Assembly: GCA_029204225.1 (NCBI GenBank)
Contig: CM055094.1
Coordinates: 66,796,536 to 66,860,535 of the forward strand
Length of the DNA stretch: 64,000 nucleotides
Reading direction: 5' to 3'
Source of the DNA: Diphasiastrum complanatum
Taxonomy: Eukaryota; Streptophyta; Lycopodiopsida; Lycopodiales; Lycopodiaceae
Made by a program: the position numbers and the translations under genes. Below are positions 54,313 to 64,000 of the stretch, in pieces (the first letter of the stretch is position 1; the number at the start of each line of letters is the position of its first letter). A model generated the notes under the pieces. That model was given only the letters and a program-made list of their open reading frames with translations. It had not been told where the DNA came from and searched no databases.

Positions 54313-54528
54313 GACCCTTTAAGAATTTGTGCAAGATGTAGTTTATATTATTAAAATATTATAACACTAACACTTTTGACTTGCCATAACTTTTTAATCG
54401 TAGCTTAAAAGTATGTCATCTAACATATCATTGAAAAGCTCTTGTCGAGCGATATCAAATGCATTAAACTTCGCTAAATTTGGACTTACCACTAAAAAGT
54501 TATGCCATTTTTAGTGTGGAATAAAATG
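54313..54528. mobile_element. MITE body (truncated), interrupted by the Copia at its left tip
   Basis: From GACCCTTTAAGAATTTGTGC the sequence parallels the reverse complement of 62790-63008 for about 215 bp with moderate divergence, then stops at 54528 at the junction with Copia RT. The far terminal repeat is missing. Confidence 0.75.
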
Positions 54529-56010
54529 TCATCCATGTACAAGAACAATGTATGGACACTTGCACCTATACCTGATGGTAGAAAACCAATCAAGTGCAAG
54601 TGGATCTATAAGATCAAAACAGGTCCTAATGGAGAAAACATCAATACAAGACAATGTTGGTTACTAAAGGATTTTCACAAAAGTATGGGATTGACTACAT
54701 TGATTCTTTCTCATCGGTAGCCAAACATACATCAATTCGCTTGTTATTCGTGTATGTAGTGGCTCATGATTTGAAAATCCATATTGTGGATGAGAAAACT
54801 GCTTTCCTGCACGCAAAATTAGAAGAAGACTTATTCATGGACCAACCACTTGGTTTTGTAAGCCAAGAGTATCCAAAATACGGATGCCACATGAATAAAG
54901 CATTTATGGTCTCAAATAGGCAGCAAGACAATGGTATAGAAAGAAGGACGAAGCACTACGTTCCATAGGCTTCAAACCTCTATTTGCTGAATCAAATGTC
55001 TATATCAAGTATGTCCAAAAGAAAATAATCATTTTAGCTATTTATGTTGATGACACGCTTATCTTCTCAAGAAGAGATAAGTTAATTTCAGATGTCAAAA
55101 GAGACATTTCTGAAATATTTGAGATTGCTGACCTAGGAGAAGCTAAAATCTATCTAGGCTTGCAGATCGTGAGAGACTTTGAAGGTGGTAAGTTGTATCT
55201 TCACCAACAAAAGTACACTCAAAAGATCATTGAAGACTTCAACATGCTCGAATGCAAAGGTGTGCATACTCCCATGATTCCTAGAACAATACTGAACAAG
55301 GCATATTGTCCGCAGACTCTCGAGGAAGAAGAACGAATGGCCAAAACACCCTATTGTAGGCTGATTGAATCATTGTTATATCTAGCAGACAACACCAAAC
55401 CTGATATAGCATTTGCGATATACAGGCTGAGCCAATATAATCAAAACCCTGGATTGTTACATTGGAAGTTGGCAAAGACATTACTACAATATCCAAAAAA
55501 CGAAAGACTATGGACTATGTTATTCAAAGAAAGATGGATTTCACATTGAATCATATAGTGACGCAAGCTAGGCATCCATGAAGGATGATAGCAAAAGTAT
55601 TTTAGGAGGTTGTACTCTAGCATCTCGCGTATCCATACTTTGGACTAGCAAGAAGCAAACAGTTGTAGCTCAATCTTCCTGTGAAGCGAAATATGTAGCA
55701 GCAGCCAAGATGGCAAACGAGCTGATCTAGATTAAATGAAGGATTTGATGAATCTAGTTCAGAACGTTATGTCTTGTTAATGGATAATACTTCAACAATC
55801 TATCTTACGAAAGATCCTGTATTTCACTCAAAAACGAAACACATACCTATCAAGTATCATGTGATTTGGGACTTAGTTGAGAAGAAGATACTGAAGACAG
55901 TCTTCATACCCATAGAGGAAATGATAGCTAATATATTTACAAAGCCACTAAGTAAAGCCTTGTTTGAGAAGCAACTTCGAGATAGATCTTTATTCTACCA
56001 ACAAAGCACG
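54529..56010 (+). pseudogene. Copia RT/RNase H remnant (family D, copy 1)
   Basis: Plus-strand pieces in Copia order: MYKNNVWTLAPIPDGRKPIK and CKWIYKIK; KYGIDYIDSFSSVAKHTSIR with VDEKTAFLHAKLEEDLFMDQ (54654-54968); IYVDDTLIFSR (about 55040, RT box); GLQIVRDFEGGKLYLHQQKY and GSLLYLA-like text (55160-55549); and RNase H with ASCEAKYVAAAKMANEL and TSTIYLTKDPVFHSKTKHI (55640-56010). Several frameshifts and stops separate them. The upstream gag-integrase part is absent. It shares this 3' region with 63030-63880. Confidence 0.85.
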
Positions 56011-56035
56011 CAGTTTACTTGACAAAGGATGAGAA

Positions 56036-56750
56036 AAAAATGGACGTGAACTCAAAACTTTTGTATTCGTGACCAACACAAAAGATTCGCGAAACAGTGT
56101 CTTGTTCAAGCCTCAAATGTCACGAAACTATCTCAAATAGTTCGCAAAATATTCTAGCTTCCTTCAAACTCAAGAATTGTCATCTGTTGAGAACAATTTG
56201 TGAAAGACAAAAATGTCATAAAGAGACAAGTGTCACGACCAATTCGCGAAACATGAAGCTGAGACAAAGAGATAGACTGTCGTGAAATATTCACAAACAA
56301 TATTTATTCGAGCCTAGAAACAGGACGTCTATTTGAAAATCAACCGTCATAAATGGTTAGATTTCTAATGTTACGGTATTAAAAGGCCAAAAGACCTGTC
56401 CTGTAGCAATATAAATACATATGCACTACTCATTGAAAACAACTCAATCAGAGACACAACAACGAGATAAGCAACAAGAAATGTATATTGATGAATCAAA
56501 TTCAGAGCTATAAAAATTCGTTTTTGATCAATAGTTTCTTATTGTCTAAATTATCTTAAGTTGTCTCATACTTCCACATATAGTATTTTACTTCCGCATA
56601 TAATTTCTGCACGCATATTCAATCGAAACAAATACTATTCTATTAGTACAAAGATCAGATAAAATCGCGATTGAAGACACTCATATTAGTTTGATTTATT
56701 CGAACTTGCATCGTGTTCTTTGTGGAAGAATAATTACATTCATTCCTACA
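56036..56750 (+). repeat. Probable 3' LTR of the family D Copia (boundaries approximate)
   Basis: It follows the RNase H end and a purine-rich stretch (GGATGAGAAAAAAA, 56027-56040). It contains TATAAATA at 56410-56417 as expected for an LTR promoter. The tentative 3' end is CATTCCTACA at 56750. There is no second LTR in the window; the 63880-64000 copy runs off the edge. Confidence 0.45.
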
Positions 56751-56769
56751 TGAATATCTTCAACTCGGT

Positions 56770-57835
56770 GCGAACAACTTGTAGGCTTGCTCTAAAGTAG
56801 TGTAGCTGATGAAAATGCATTTGATACTCTGAAAGTCGAGCTTCTTCTTGAGATCATGAGGAATCTATGCATAGCAGTACATCCAAAACTCGTAAGTTTG
56901 GTAGAGAAGGTTTGGTATCTGTCCCAAACTTCGAATGGTGTTTTGTCTAAGAGATTTTAGTAGGACATTTGTTCTGAATATAGGTTGTTGTTGAAATAGC
57001 TTCAGCCCAGAAGGACTTCAAAAGTGTTGTACGTGATAACATGCACTTCGACTAAGGTTCTATTCTTTTTCTTAGCAAGACCATTTGACTGAGGCGAATA
57101 TGATTGTTGCTCAATGTCGTTGTTAAGGCAATACTCCTTGAATTCGGTGGAGATGTATTCTCCCCCATTATCTGACCTCAATGCTTTGATTTGTTTGCCA
57201 GTTTGATTTTATGCATGCTCTTTGAATTGTCTGAATTTGATGAAAGCTTCTGATTTCTATTCAATGAAGTAAACAACTGTTCTTTTGGAGAATTCGTCAA
57301 TAAAGGTAATGAAATACTTTGCATCTAGCAATGAAAGAGCTTAGTAGTTTCGTCTCTCATATCGTATAGTGAGCTCGGGATGTCCCAAACTTCTTTCGAA
57401 GCCTTAGCTTCAGCTATGTGGCCAATTTGAGTATCTGATGTATTGAGGATAATAAGCGCAAAAGCTTTACCATTCTTCGATTTCCATTTTGAATCTTATA
57501 TGTCGTCTTCAAGTTTTACTTCGATACCTGTAACAACATCCCACAACTCATTGGCGATTAACAAGGTCTTCATCTTAAATTTCCATAATGATAATTGGAT
57601 CCATTCAGCTTGTTTGTGATATGACTTGCTTTACTTTGAGAATCCATTTGGAACTTTAGTCTGACAACATTAAGAGAGATACTGTGCAGTATTATATTTG
57701 GAAATCAATTCTCTGATACCGAAACAAATTGATTTGAACTGAAGAATAAATTGATATCGCAAAAAATATCAAGTATAAGAGCTTGGGCTCTGATATACTA
57801 TTAGGCCTTGAAGAAGAATCAATGTTGTGATACCA
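56770..57835 (-). pseudogene. Degenerate Copia integrase/gag remnant
   Basis: The minus strand has a gag-like part (57360-57700), then integrase: LRSDNGGEYISTEFKEYC near 57150-57185, and a downstream SNGLAKKKNRTLVE-like text near 57050-57095. Gag and integrase are brought close by deletion, and frames are broken. Stretches at 57240-57345 and 57540-57760 match 18020-18125 and 19140-19370, so it belongs to the same family as the palindrome-loop Copia. The PBS TGGTATCA lies at 57828-57835 (complement). Confidence 0.75.
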
Positions 57836-59102
57836 TGTTGGAAAGAGGTGTATAAAAGGTAGGTCGAATAAGATTCAAATAAAAAAAAATTGAACGACAA
57901 GAATGAAAACTTGCGCAGCGGAATAATCTATCTTCCTCTTTTTCCATGCATGACTACACCTATCAATTTTGAGCAAAACAATAGTGATAAAAAATCACGT
58001 TCGATCTTATAATAACTAATTTTGAAATCATTAGTACTATAGTGATTACGTAGCCAAACATTTAAAGCATTGAATTATCAGAAAAAGAATCAATTGTGAA
58101 GAATTACGGAAACGCATACATTCTGAGACGATGCTGAATGCAATAAAAGATAGTATTGATTCAGTATGAAAGCAAAATAGATGTAAATGAGTAGAAGTTG
58201 CGGATCAAAGCCGTGTACTCCAAACTATCTCTGACGGCTAGAATATAAGTCTGAATTAAACAAAATTAGTAATAAGCAGTAAGCGCAATAGCAATCTCTA
58301 ATCAACTCTAGAGAATTGAGCTAGAATGCTCAAGAATGTTTCTGCTAGCAGGCTTGAGAGAAAGCTAACTATTCAATACTTGATCTCAGAATTAAGATGT
58401 TGAAATATGAACAACTATTTATACTAAGCAATTAGATCGTCAACTGCGGCTACTAGTTGATTGGAGTCTGCTAGCATTCATCCAGTTCTTCTCAGAACTT
58501 GCTTGTTGATAAGCAATGACATTTGGCCGTAAGCAGTCTGTTTGCATAAATAAACATGATTGTCACTCTGCAGAAATGAACGTAACTGTCATCAGGGAGA
58601 AAGCAAAAAATGCAAGTTTTGTGAGAAATGCGACAGTGTCGCAAAACCTCATTTTCTGAATATTGGGGTAGCCCCACATGTTGCCAAAGTCACTTTCTTA
58701 ACATTTGAGGCACTTTGAAAAATGCAAAAAACATGATACTATATTTTTACTCGGAATTCCTGACAGGCAACAAAAGCAAAAAATGCAACACTGCATTTTT
58801 ACTCGCAATTCCTGACAGGCGAAAAATGCGAAAAACAAGACACTACATTTTTACTCGAAATTTTCGATAGTGTCGCTTTAAGAGAAAATTCACTATAGCA
58901 AAAAGATGATAATGTCGGGTTTTTGTAGTGAGAGAAAATTTCGACACTGCTGTCAAACTCCGTGTATTTCTGCAGACCATGTAAAAACTCTTGTAATTCT
59001 GCTGACTGTGTAAAATACGGGAGAATCCACAAAACTGGAGAAACAGTTGGATGAAGATTAAAAATCGATTAGTCGATTAGTAGGAAGGAGAATAATCCAA
59101 CA
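57836..59102 (-). repeat. Probable 5' LTR of the degenerate Copia (minus strand)
   Basis: It starts TGTTGGAAAGAGG on the plus strand directly beside the PBS complement. A TATAAATAG box lies on the minus strand (complement at 58415-58423). The tentative other end is CCAACA at 59102. The size of about 1.27 kb is unusual for Copia but possible. No partner LTR is visible. Confidence 0.45.
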
Positions 59103-59130
59103 AGTTGTTCCACACTTGTCCCTTTTCCAC

Positions 59131-60270
59131 TCAATTACTTACTTCCAGTGTTTGTGTGGCTTGAACAATTTTTATCCAAATTCCATATCTAACACTAAAT
59201 TCTTTGCATGTGTGATTAAATAAGAATCTTCTTGCTTTAGAAACTCCAATTGATGGCTTATTAGGAACATTTCCATTTTTTTCAGAGAATTTGTCACTTT
59301 TTTCAATGATGACATTCCCTTTATGTAATCCTACCTCTGAAAGAACTTCTTCCAACCCCTTAATAGCTGCTTTAGCCACAAACTCCAGTTTTGTATTCCA
59401 TGCAAGGAGAATATGCAGATAAATTGCTTTTTCAATAGTACGAACCTTAGCATGTAATGTGCATATGTGAACATTTTTTAATGGAATTGGCAGAACACTT
59501 TTCATATATGGATCTTCCACTTCTTGTGTTGGTTGGTCGTCCCAAATTCATATTGTAGCAATCCGTCATGCAATAAAGACATGGATGCTTTGATGTTGCC
59601 CCATTATATATACATTTCAATATTTTAAAATCCCCTGCAAGGTGCCATCGAATTTGAAAACTTCCAAGGTTTTTCTCACGCTACAAATGTCTCTTTATAA
59701 TCTTTCCATAATTTGTTCGTGAAAATATCCATGAAAATCTTTTATGGTCCTCTTTCAAGACCTGTAGAGAAGCAAGTCATCCATGGCATGTTAATAAAAA
59801 ATGGCAATGTATGAAATGTTAATAACGATACTTAAAAAGAAAATTGAAAACTATTCCCGGAATGCCACCAACCACCATATGTGATTTTTCGATTGAACAC
59901 TAAACGTTCGATCATCTATATCTAAAATTTTGTTCATCAAAGTGACACTCACTTGTTCAAACTTTTGACCTTTGATAATTTCGGATTCATCCAATTTTAT
60001 TACTATAATGATCTTTCCATTTACTTGATGTTCATCTAGTTTATAGAATCGAATAATGTATTTTAGCCAATATCAAGAAAAATATTATTGCAATCATTGT
60101 AATTGAGCTCACCATATTCCGATTTGTATAAATCAGTTATATGAAGTGGTTGGCGAACTACTTTGAACATACCGTTTCTTGCTAATCTTACCAAATATGG
60201 ACGAGGAAGATAAATTTTCTTCACCATCACTTGAGAAAAGGCTTCTTTAACTATTCTAAAAAAAATAGAT
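59131..60270 (-). pseudogene. Unidentified degenerate coding region, possibly DNA-transposase-like
   Basis: I do not recognise the family. A 129-codon frame (59131-59520) reads PLKNVHICTLHAKVRTIEKA, then AIKGLEEVLSEVGLHKGNVI and GNVPNKPSIGVSKARRFLF. Just upstream, in another frame (about 59520-59660), is WHLAGDFKILKCIYNGATSK followed by HPCLYCMTDC, a GDFK plus CxxC pattern that reminds me of some DDE transposases. Further upstream (60060-60250) is KKIYLPRPYLVRLARNGMFK. The pieces are collinear on one strand but broken by stops and frameshifts. No host homologue can be named. Confidence 0.4.
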
Positions 60271-61237
60271 TAAGCATTTCGGCTAATTCCAGAAACATCA
60301 CATGCACCTTGTATCACATTTGCATCCAAGTAAATTTGAACCTTATTCAAAACAGTCTCTACAATTTCGATTTTCATTTTTTGAAATCGAGCATTTTTCA
60401 TCAATGCGTTTGCTGACTTTCTTGGTAAAACATGACTTAAAGATGATTCGATGCACGACGATCTGTTAAATAGTTCTTTGCCACCAAACATGATGTACAA
60501 CAAACATATAAAACTCAAATTATATTTAATAAATTGATAATGCATATTATCAAATGCAATTGAAACTTGTATCCAATACAAATCAAATAAACGACTAATG
60601 AAAGAACATACTTATATGCTCGAATTTTTTTTTTCTGATTGCCGCTATGTGTAGATAAGTCATCAATATGCTTCATCGGTACTCTCTTTCTTTTTCTTTT
60701 CATCATTGTCTTTTTTTTTATAGCTTTTATATCAACAATAGATTTTAAACTGTCGGATCACAACTTTTCCATGGATTCTAACATTTCCTAGTTTGAGCCC
60801 CAAAGAGTAGTGATTGTAGCATTCAACTCTGATAAAACATGCTTGAGTAAATTGTTTTAAGCACAAGTGTGTTGCACATAATAAAGCAATTGTTTATTTG
60901 CACGTTGCAATTGTTGATTAGAAAACTATAATCGCTGATTAAGACAAGATACACTATGCATTCCAATATCACGCAACCTTTGACAATATTCAAGTAATCC
61001 GCTATTTCCTTCACATACAAATCGGAGAAGATGAGTTACGGACTTTAAATTTGAACACAAATTGGTGGTTGGATCATTAGGATAAATTGATCCATCCACC
61101 CACAAATCTATATTCTTATGATTATTCATTCTCAATTTTCTAACTACTGTAGCAGCATTCTCTACAGCTTTCAAATTTTTAATAATAATTGGAGTGCATT
61201 CCATAGGATGTGCAACATGCAAATGGAACATTGCCAT
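60271..61237 (-). pseudogene. Upstream part of the unidentified coding region
   Basis: Frames 60270-60581 (KVQIYLDANVIQGACDVSGI), 60515-60706 (KRKRKRVPMKHIDDLSTHSG) and 60926-61237 (MAMFHLHVAHPMECTPIIIK, then NIDLWVDGSIYPNDP) lie on the minus strand in line with 59131-60270. They may be exons of the same gene. The 61026-61237 part is repeated at 62182-62421. No recognised domain. Confidence 0.35.
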
Positions 61238-61347
61238 TGTTGAAAGCTACAATCCATAAATGCTTCAAACTACATTAAGTCAAACTGAATAAATCTAGGG
61301 TACCTTACTTTTGTAATGTTTATGTCGTGCTGAATAATCAAGAGGAT

Positions 61348-61620
61348 GAATTTGGATCTTAGTGATTCATATTTCTTCACATGGTATCAGAGCTTGTGTT
61401 GCAGGTTACGAAAGGATCAACCACATCTATCATGGATTCGGAGGAGTTTCTATCTCTAGAGCATGCTAGAATAGTTTCTACTCAAAATTAAGAATCTTAG
61501 TGATTCATATTTCTTCACATGGTATCAGAGCTTGTGTTGCAGGTTATGAAAGGATCAACCACATCTATCATGGATTTGGAGGAGTTTCTATCTCTAAAGC
61601 ATGCTAGAATAAGCATTCAA
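61348..61620 (+). repeat. Tandem duplication containing a PBS-like motif
   Basis: A unit of about 148 bp is present twice (about 61352-61490 and 61498-61612): CTTAGTGATTCATATTTCTT, then CACATGGTATCAGAGCTTGT, then a short coding-like stretch with ATGGATT(C/T)GGAGGAG. TGGTATCAGAGCT resembles a Copia PBS followed by a gag start, so this could be a duplicated LTR/leader junction. Confidence 0.7.
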
Positions 61621-61748
61621 AGATTTGAAACTGCTCATTGCTTCAGTTTTTGCAGTGAGCACACCAAGAATTACACTCTTAAAGCTCTAGTCCCGAATTC
61701 TGAAATGAGCATGCAGAGAAGTTATTACATCTCATACTTACCTAACTA
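61616..61748. repeat. Direct repeat, copy 1 (partner 62520-62640)
   Basis: About 120 bp shared, including GTTTTTGCAGTGAGCACACC and GAAATGAGCATGCAGAGAAG. No function recognised. Confidence 0.8.
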
Positions 61749-61995
61749 ATGTTTGAAGTTAACCATACTAGTTAAACGTCGAGTAAGGCCGGAAACTCAA
61801 AAAATGTGACCAAAAGTTACGGATTTGCATTCTCTCTCTACGAAACCTCTCTCTAAAGTGAAATTTCTTAAAGGGCCCATTTGGAGGCCATATTTCCCCT
61901 AATGTTGTTGGAAAGCTAGTGAAGTCTAGTTTGTGATGCAATTTTTTTTCATGCCAAAATGACTTGTCTTGTCTGCTTCTAAGCCCAATTCGTAT

Positions 61996-62100
61996 ACTCA
62001 CCGATTTTCTCGAAAGCTTCAGATTTGGTACGAATAACAGCGAACTTGCTGAAGTCATCAATAAACGTAATGAAGTACTTTGTATCACCCAACGACAATA
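61996..62100 (-). pseudogene. Copia integrase shred
   Basis: Minus-strand text related to 57240-57345 (the stretch around a conserved FKYFITFIDDFSK-like motif). Fragment only. Confidence 0.5.
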
Positions 62101-62440
62101 CTCTCAGATTTGTATGTGAAGGAAATATCGGATTACTTGGATATTGTCAAAGGTTGCGTGATATTGGAATGCATAGTGTAGAAGATGAGTTACGGACTTT
62201 AAATTTGATTACAAATTGGTGGTTGGATCATTAGGATAAATTGATCCATCCACCCACAAATCTATATTCTTATGATTATTCATTCTCAATTCTCTAACTA
62301 TTGTAACAACATTCTCTACAGCTTTCAAATTTTTCTTAATAGTTGGAGTGCATTCCATAGGAAGTGCAAATGCAAATGGAACATTGCCATTGTTTGAAGC
62401 TACAATCCATAAATGCTTCAAACTATATTAAGTCAAACTG
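62101..62440. repeat. Rearranged copy of 60948-61270
   Basis: 62182-62440 is a direct copy of 61026-61270. The adjoining 62101-62181 is an inverted copy of 60948-61025. The combination implies a small inversion after or during duplication. Confidence 0.8.
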
Positions 62441-62630
62441 AATAAATCTAGAGTACCTTACTTTTGTAATGTCTATGTCGTGCTGATTAATCATCCCACC
62501 TCATATTTCACTATAAGCAGTCAAAGATTTGAAAAGTGCTCATTACTTCAGTTTTTGCAGTGAGCACACCAAGAATTACACTCTTAAAGCTCTAGCCCCA
62601 AATTCTGAAATGAGCATGCAGAGAAGTTAT

Positions 62631-62672
62631 GATGTCAAAAGAGACATTTCTGAAATATTTGAGATCGCTGAA
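62631..62672 (+). pseudogene. Copia RT shred left of the MITE
   Basis: GATGTCAAAAGAGACATTTC through GAGATCGCTG equals 55088-55128 of family D RT. The RT resumes at 63034 after the MITE. Confidence 0.75.
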
Positions 62673-63014
62673 TCCAAAACAGACCCTTTGTAAAGATTCT
62701 TTTTATATTTTTTCTCAATTTTTTCTTACACATGGACCAATTAAAACACTCAAATTTGAAATCTACTAGTAACATAACTTTTTAAGTCCACATTTTGATT
62801 CCAAACTAAAAATGACATAACTTTTTAATGGTTAGTCCAAATTTAGCGGAGTCTAGTGCATTGAAAAACGCTCAACAAGGGCTTTTCAATGATATGTTAG
62901 ATGACATACTTCTGAGCTACGATCAATAATTATGTCAAGTCAAAAGTATTAGTGTTATAATATTTTAATAATATAAACTACATCTTGCACGAATTCTTAA
63001 AGGGTCTTTTTGGA
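62673..63014. mobile_element. MITE with imperfect terminal inverted repeats, 342 bp
   Basis: It begins TCCAAAACAGACCCTTTGTA and ends with the complement of TCCAAAAAGACCCTTTAAGA. The interior is AT-rich and noncoding. It lies within a Copia RT region (continuous at 55088-55170 in the other copy). A clear target duplication is not seen, and about 19 extra bases (63015-63033) adjoin the right end. The superfamily is not assigned. Confidence 0.7.
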
Positions 63015-63029
63015 ACTCAAAACTCCTCT

Positions 63030-63880
63030 AATGTCTAGGCTTGCAGATTGTGAGAGACTTTGAAGGTGGTAAGTTGTATCTTCACCAACAAAAGTACACT
63101 CAAAAGATCATTGAAGACTTCAACATGCTCGAATGCAAAGGTGTGCATACTCCCATGATACCTGGAACAATACTGAACAAGGCAGATTGTTCGCAGACTC
63201 TCAAGGAAGAAGAACGAATGGCCAAAACACCCTATCGTAGGCTAATTGGATCATTGCTATATCTAGCAGACAACACCAGACCTGATATAGCAATTCTAGT
63301 ATACAGACTGAGCCAATATAATCGGAACCCATGATTGTTACATTGGAAGTTGGCAAAGAGAGTACTACAATATCTCCAAAAAGCGAAAGACTATGGACTA
63401 TGTTATTCAAAGAAAGATGGATTTCACATTGAATCATACAGTGACGCAAGCTAGGCATCCATGAAGGATGATAGCAAAAGTATTTTAGGAGGTTGTACAC
63501 TAGCATCTCACACAACCATACTTTGGATTAGCAAGAAGCAAACAGCTTTAGCTCAATCTTCCTGTGAAGCAAAATATGTAGCAGCAGCCAAGATGGCAAC
63601 CGAGCTGATCTAGATTAAACGAAAGATTTGATGAATCTCGTTTTGAACGTTATGTCTTGTTAATGGATAACACTTCCTCAATCTATCTTACGAAAGATCT
63701 TGTATTTCACTCGAAAACAAAGCACATAGTTGTCAAGTATCATGTGATTCGGGACTTAGTTGAGAAGAAGATACTGAAGACAATCTTCATACCCACAGAG
63801 GAAATGACAGCTAATATCTTTACAAAGCCACTAAATAAAGCCTTTTTCGAGAAGCAACTTCGAGATAGATCTTGATTCTA
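63030..63880 (+). pseudogene. Copia RT/RNase H remnant (family D, copy 2)
   Basis: 63041-63334 encodes LQIVRDFEGGKLYLHQQKYT, MLECKGVHTPMIPGTILNKA and RRLIGSLLYLADNTRPDIA. After a stop, RNase H pieces continue (ASMKDDSKSILGGCTLASHT, then SSIYLTKDLVFHSKTKHI at 63657-63875). It is highly similar to 55160-56010. The unbroken GSLLYLADNTRPDIA here is less decayed than in copy 1. Confidence 0.85.
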
Positions 63881-64000
63881 CCAACAAAGCGCGTAGTTTA
63901 CTTGACAAAGGATGAGAAAACAATGGACGCGAACTCAAAACTCTTGTATTCGTGACCAACACGAAAGATTCACGAAACAGAGTCTTGTTCAAGCCTCAGA
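63881..64000 (+). repeat. Start of the 3' LTR region of family D copy 2, cut by the window edge
   Basis: Homologous to 56012-56113, with a purine tract (GGATGAGAAAACAATGG). It continues beyond the window. Confidence 0.5.

Overview
This window is nuclear DNA of a land plant. It is AT-rich, has spliced genes, is dominated by nested LTR retrotransposons, carries long GA/CT microsatellites and CACTA-type DNA transposons, and contains a pathogenesis-related-10 (Bet v 1-like) gene. The PR-10 sequence and the large repeat load would suit a gymnosperm or other large-genome vascular plant, but nothing I can read fixes the species. I see no bacterial operon, CRISPR array, tRNA or rRNA.

Layout. 1-4464: a Copia pol remnant fused to a minus-strand CACTA (Tnp2 family) remnant; the same chimera recurs at about 25585-30160, so this is a segmental duplication of at least 4.4 kb. 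4465-5961: an old minus-strand Copia RT/RNase H piece, cut by a young full-length Copia (5962-12120) whose gag-pol has two stop codons. 12716-23612: a large imperfect palindrome (arms of about 4.3 kb, spacer of about 2.4 kb made partly of a dead Copia). Each arm holds one copy of the same two-exon PR-10 gene, head to head (15452-16158 minus, 20257-20965 plus), and the two copies encode identical proteins. 22467-25199: LTR-like and gag-only retroelement remnants, partly repeated at 44806-46402. 25200-31791: second Copia/CACTA chimera, including more of the Tnp2 N-terminal half. 31792-37652: a complete Copia with one intact 1316-codon gag-pol, LTRs with no difference noticed, and an ATAAT target duplication.

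37653-44800 is a second CACTA-like territory. It has palindromic subterminal repeats at both sides, a transposase-associated N-terminal piece, a DUF4216 piece, a small two-exon ORF and, between the transposase pieces and on the same strand, a SET-domain-like coding region. This looks like a CACTA element carrying a captured or resident SET gene. 47465-56750: a Copia gag/protease fragment, a MITE split by a second intact Copia (48150-54307, 1322-codon gag-pol, AAAAA target duplication), and a Copia RT/RNase H remnant. 56751-64000: degraded Copia, an unidentified multi-frame coding remnant that may be transposase-like, local duplications with a micro-inversion, a second 342-bp MITE copy and a further Copia remnant running off the edge.

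Functionally, the only plausible host protein-coding genes are the twin PR-10 genes. The two intact Copia elements are candidates for recent, perhaps current, transposition. Everything else is transposon debris in layers that can be ordered by nesting.
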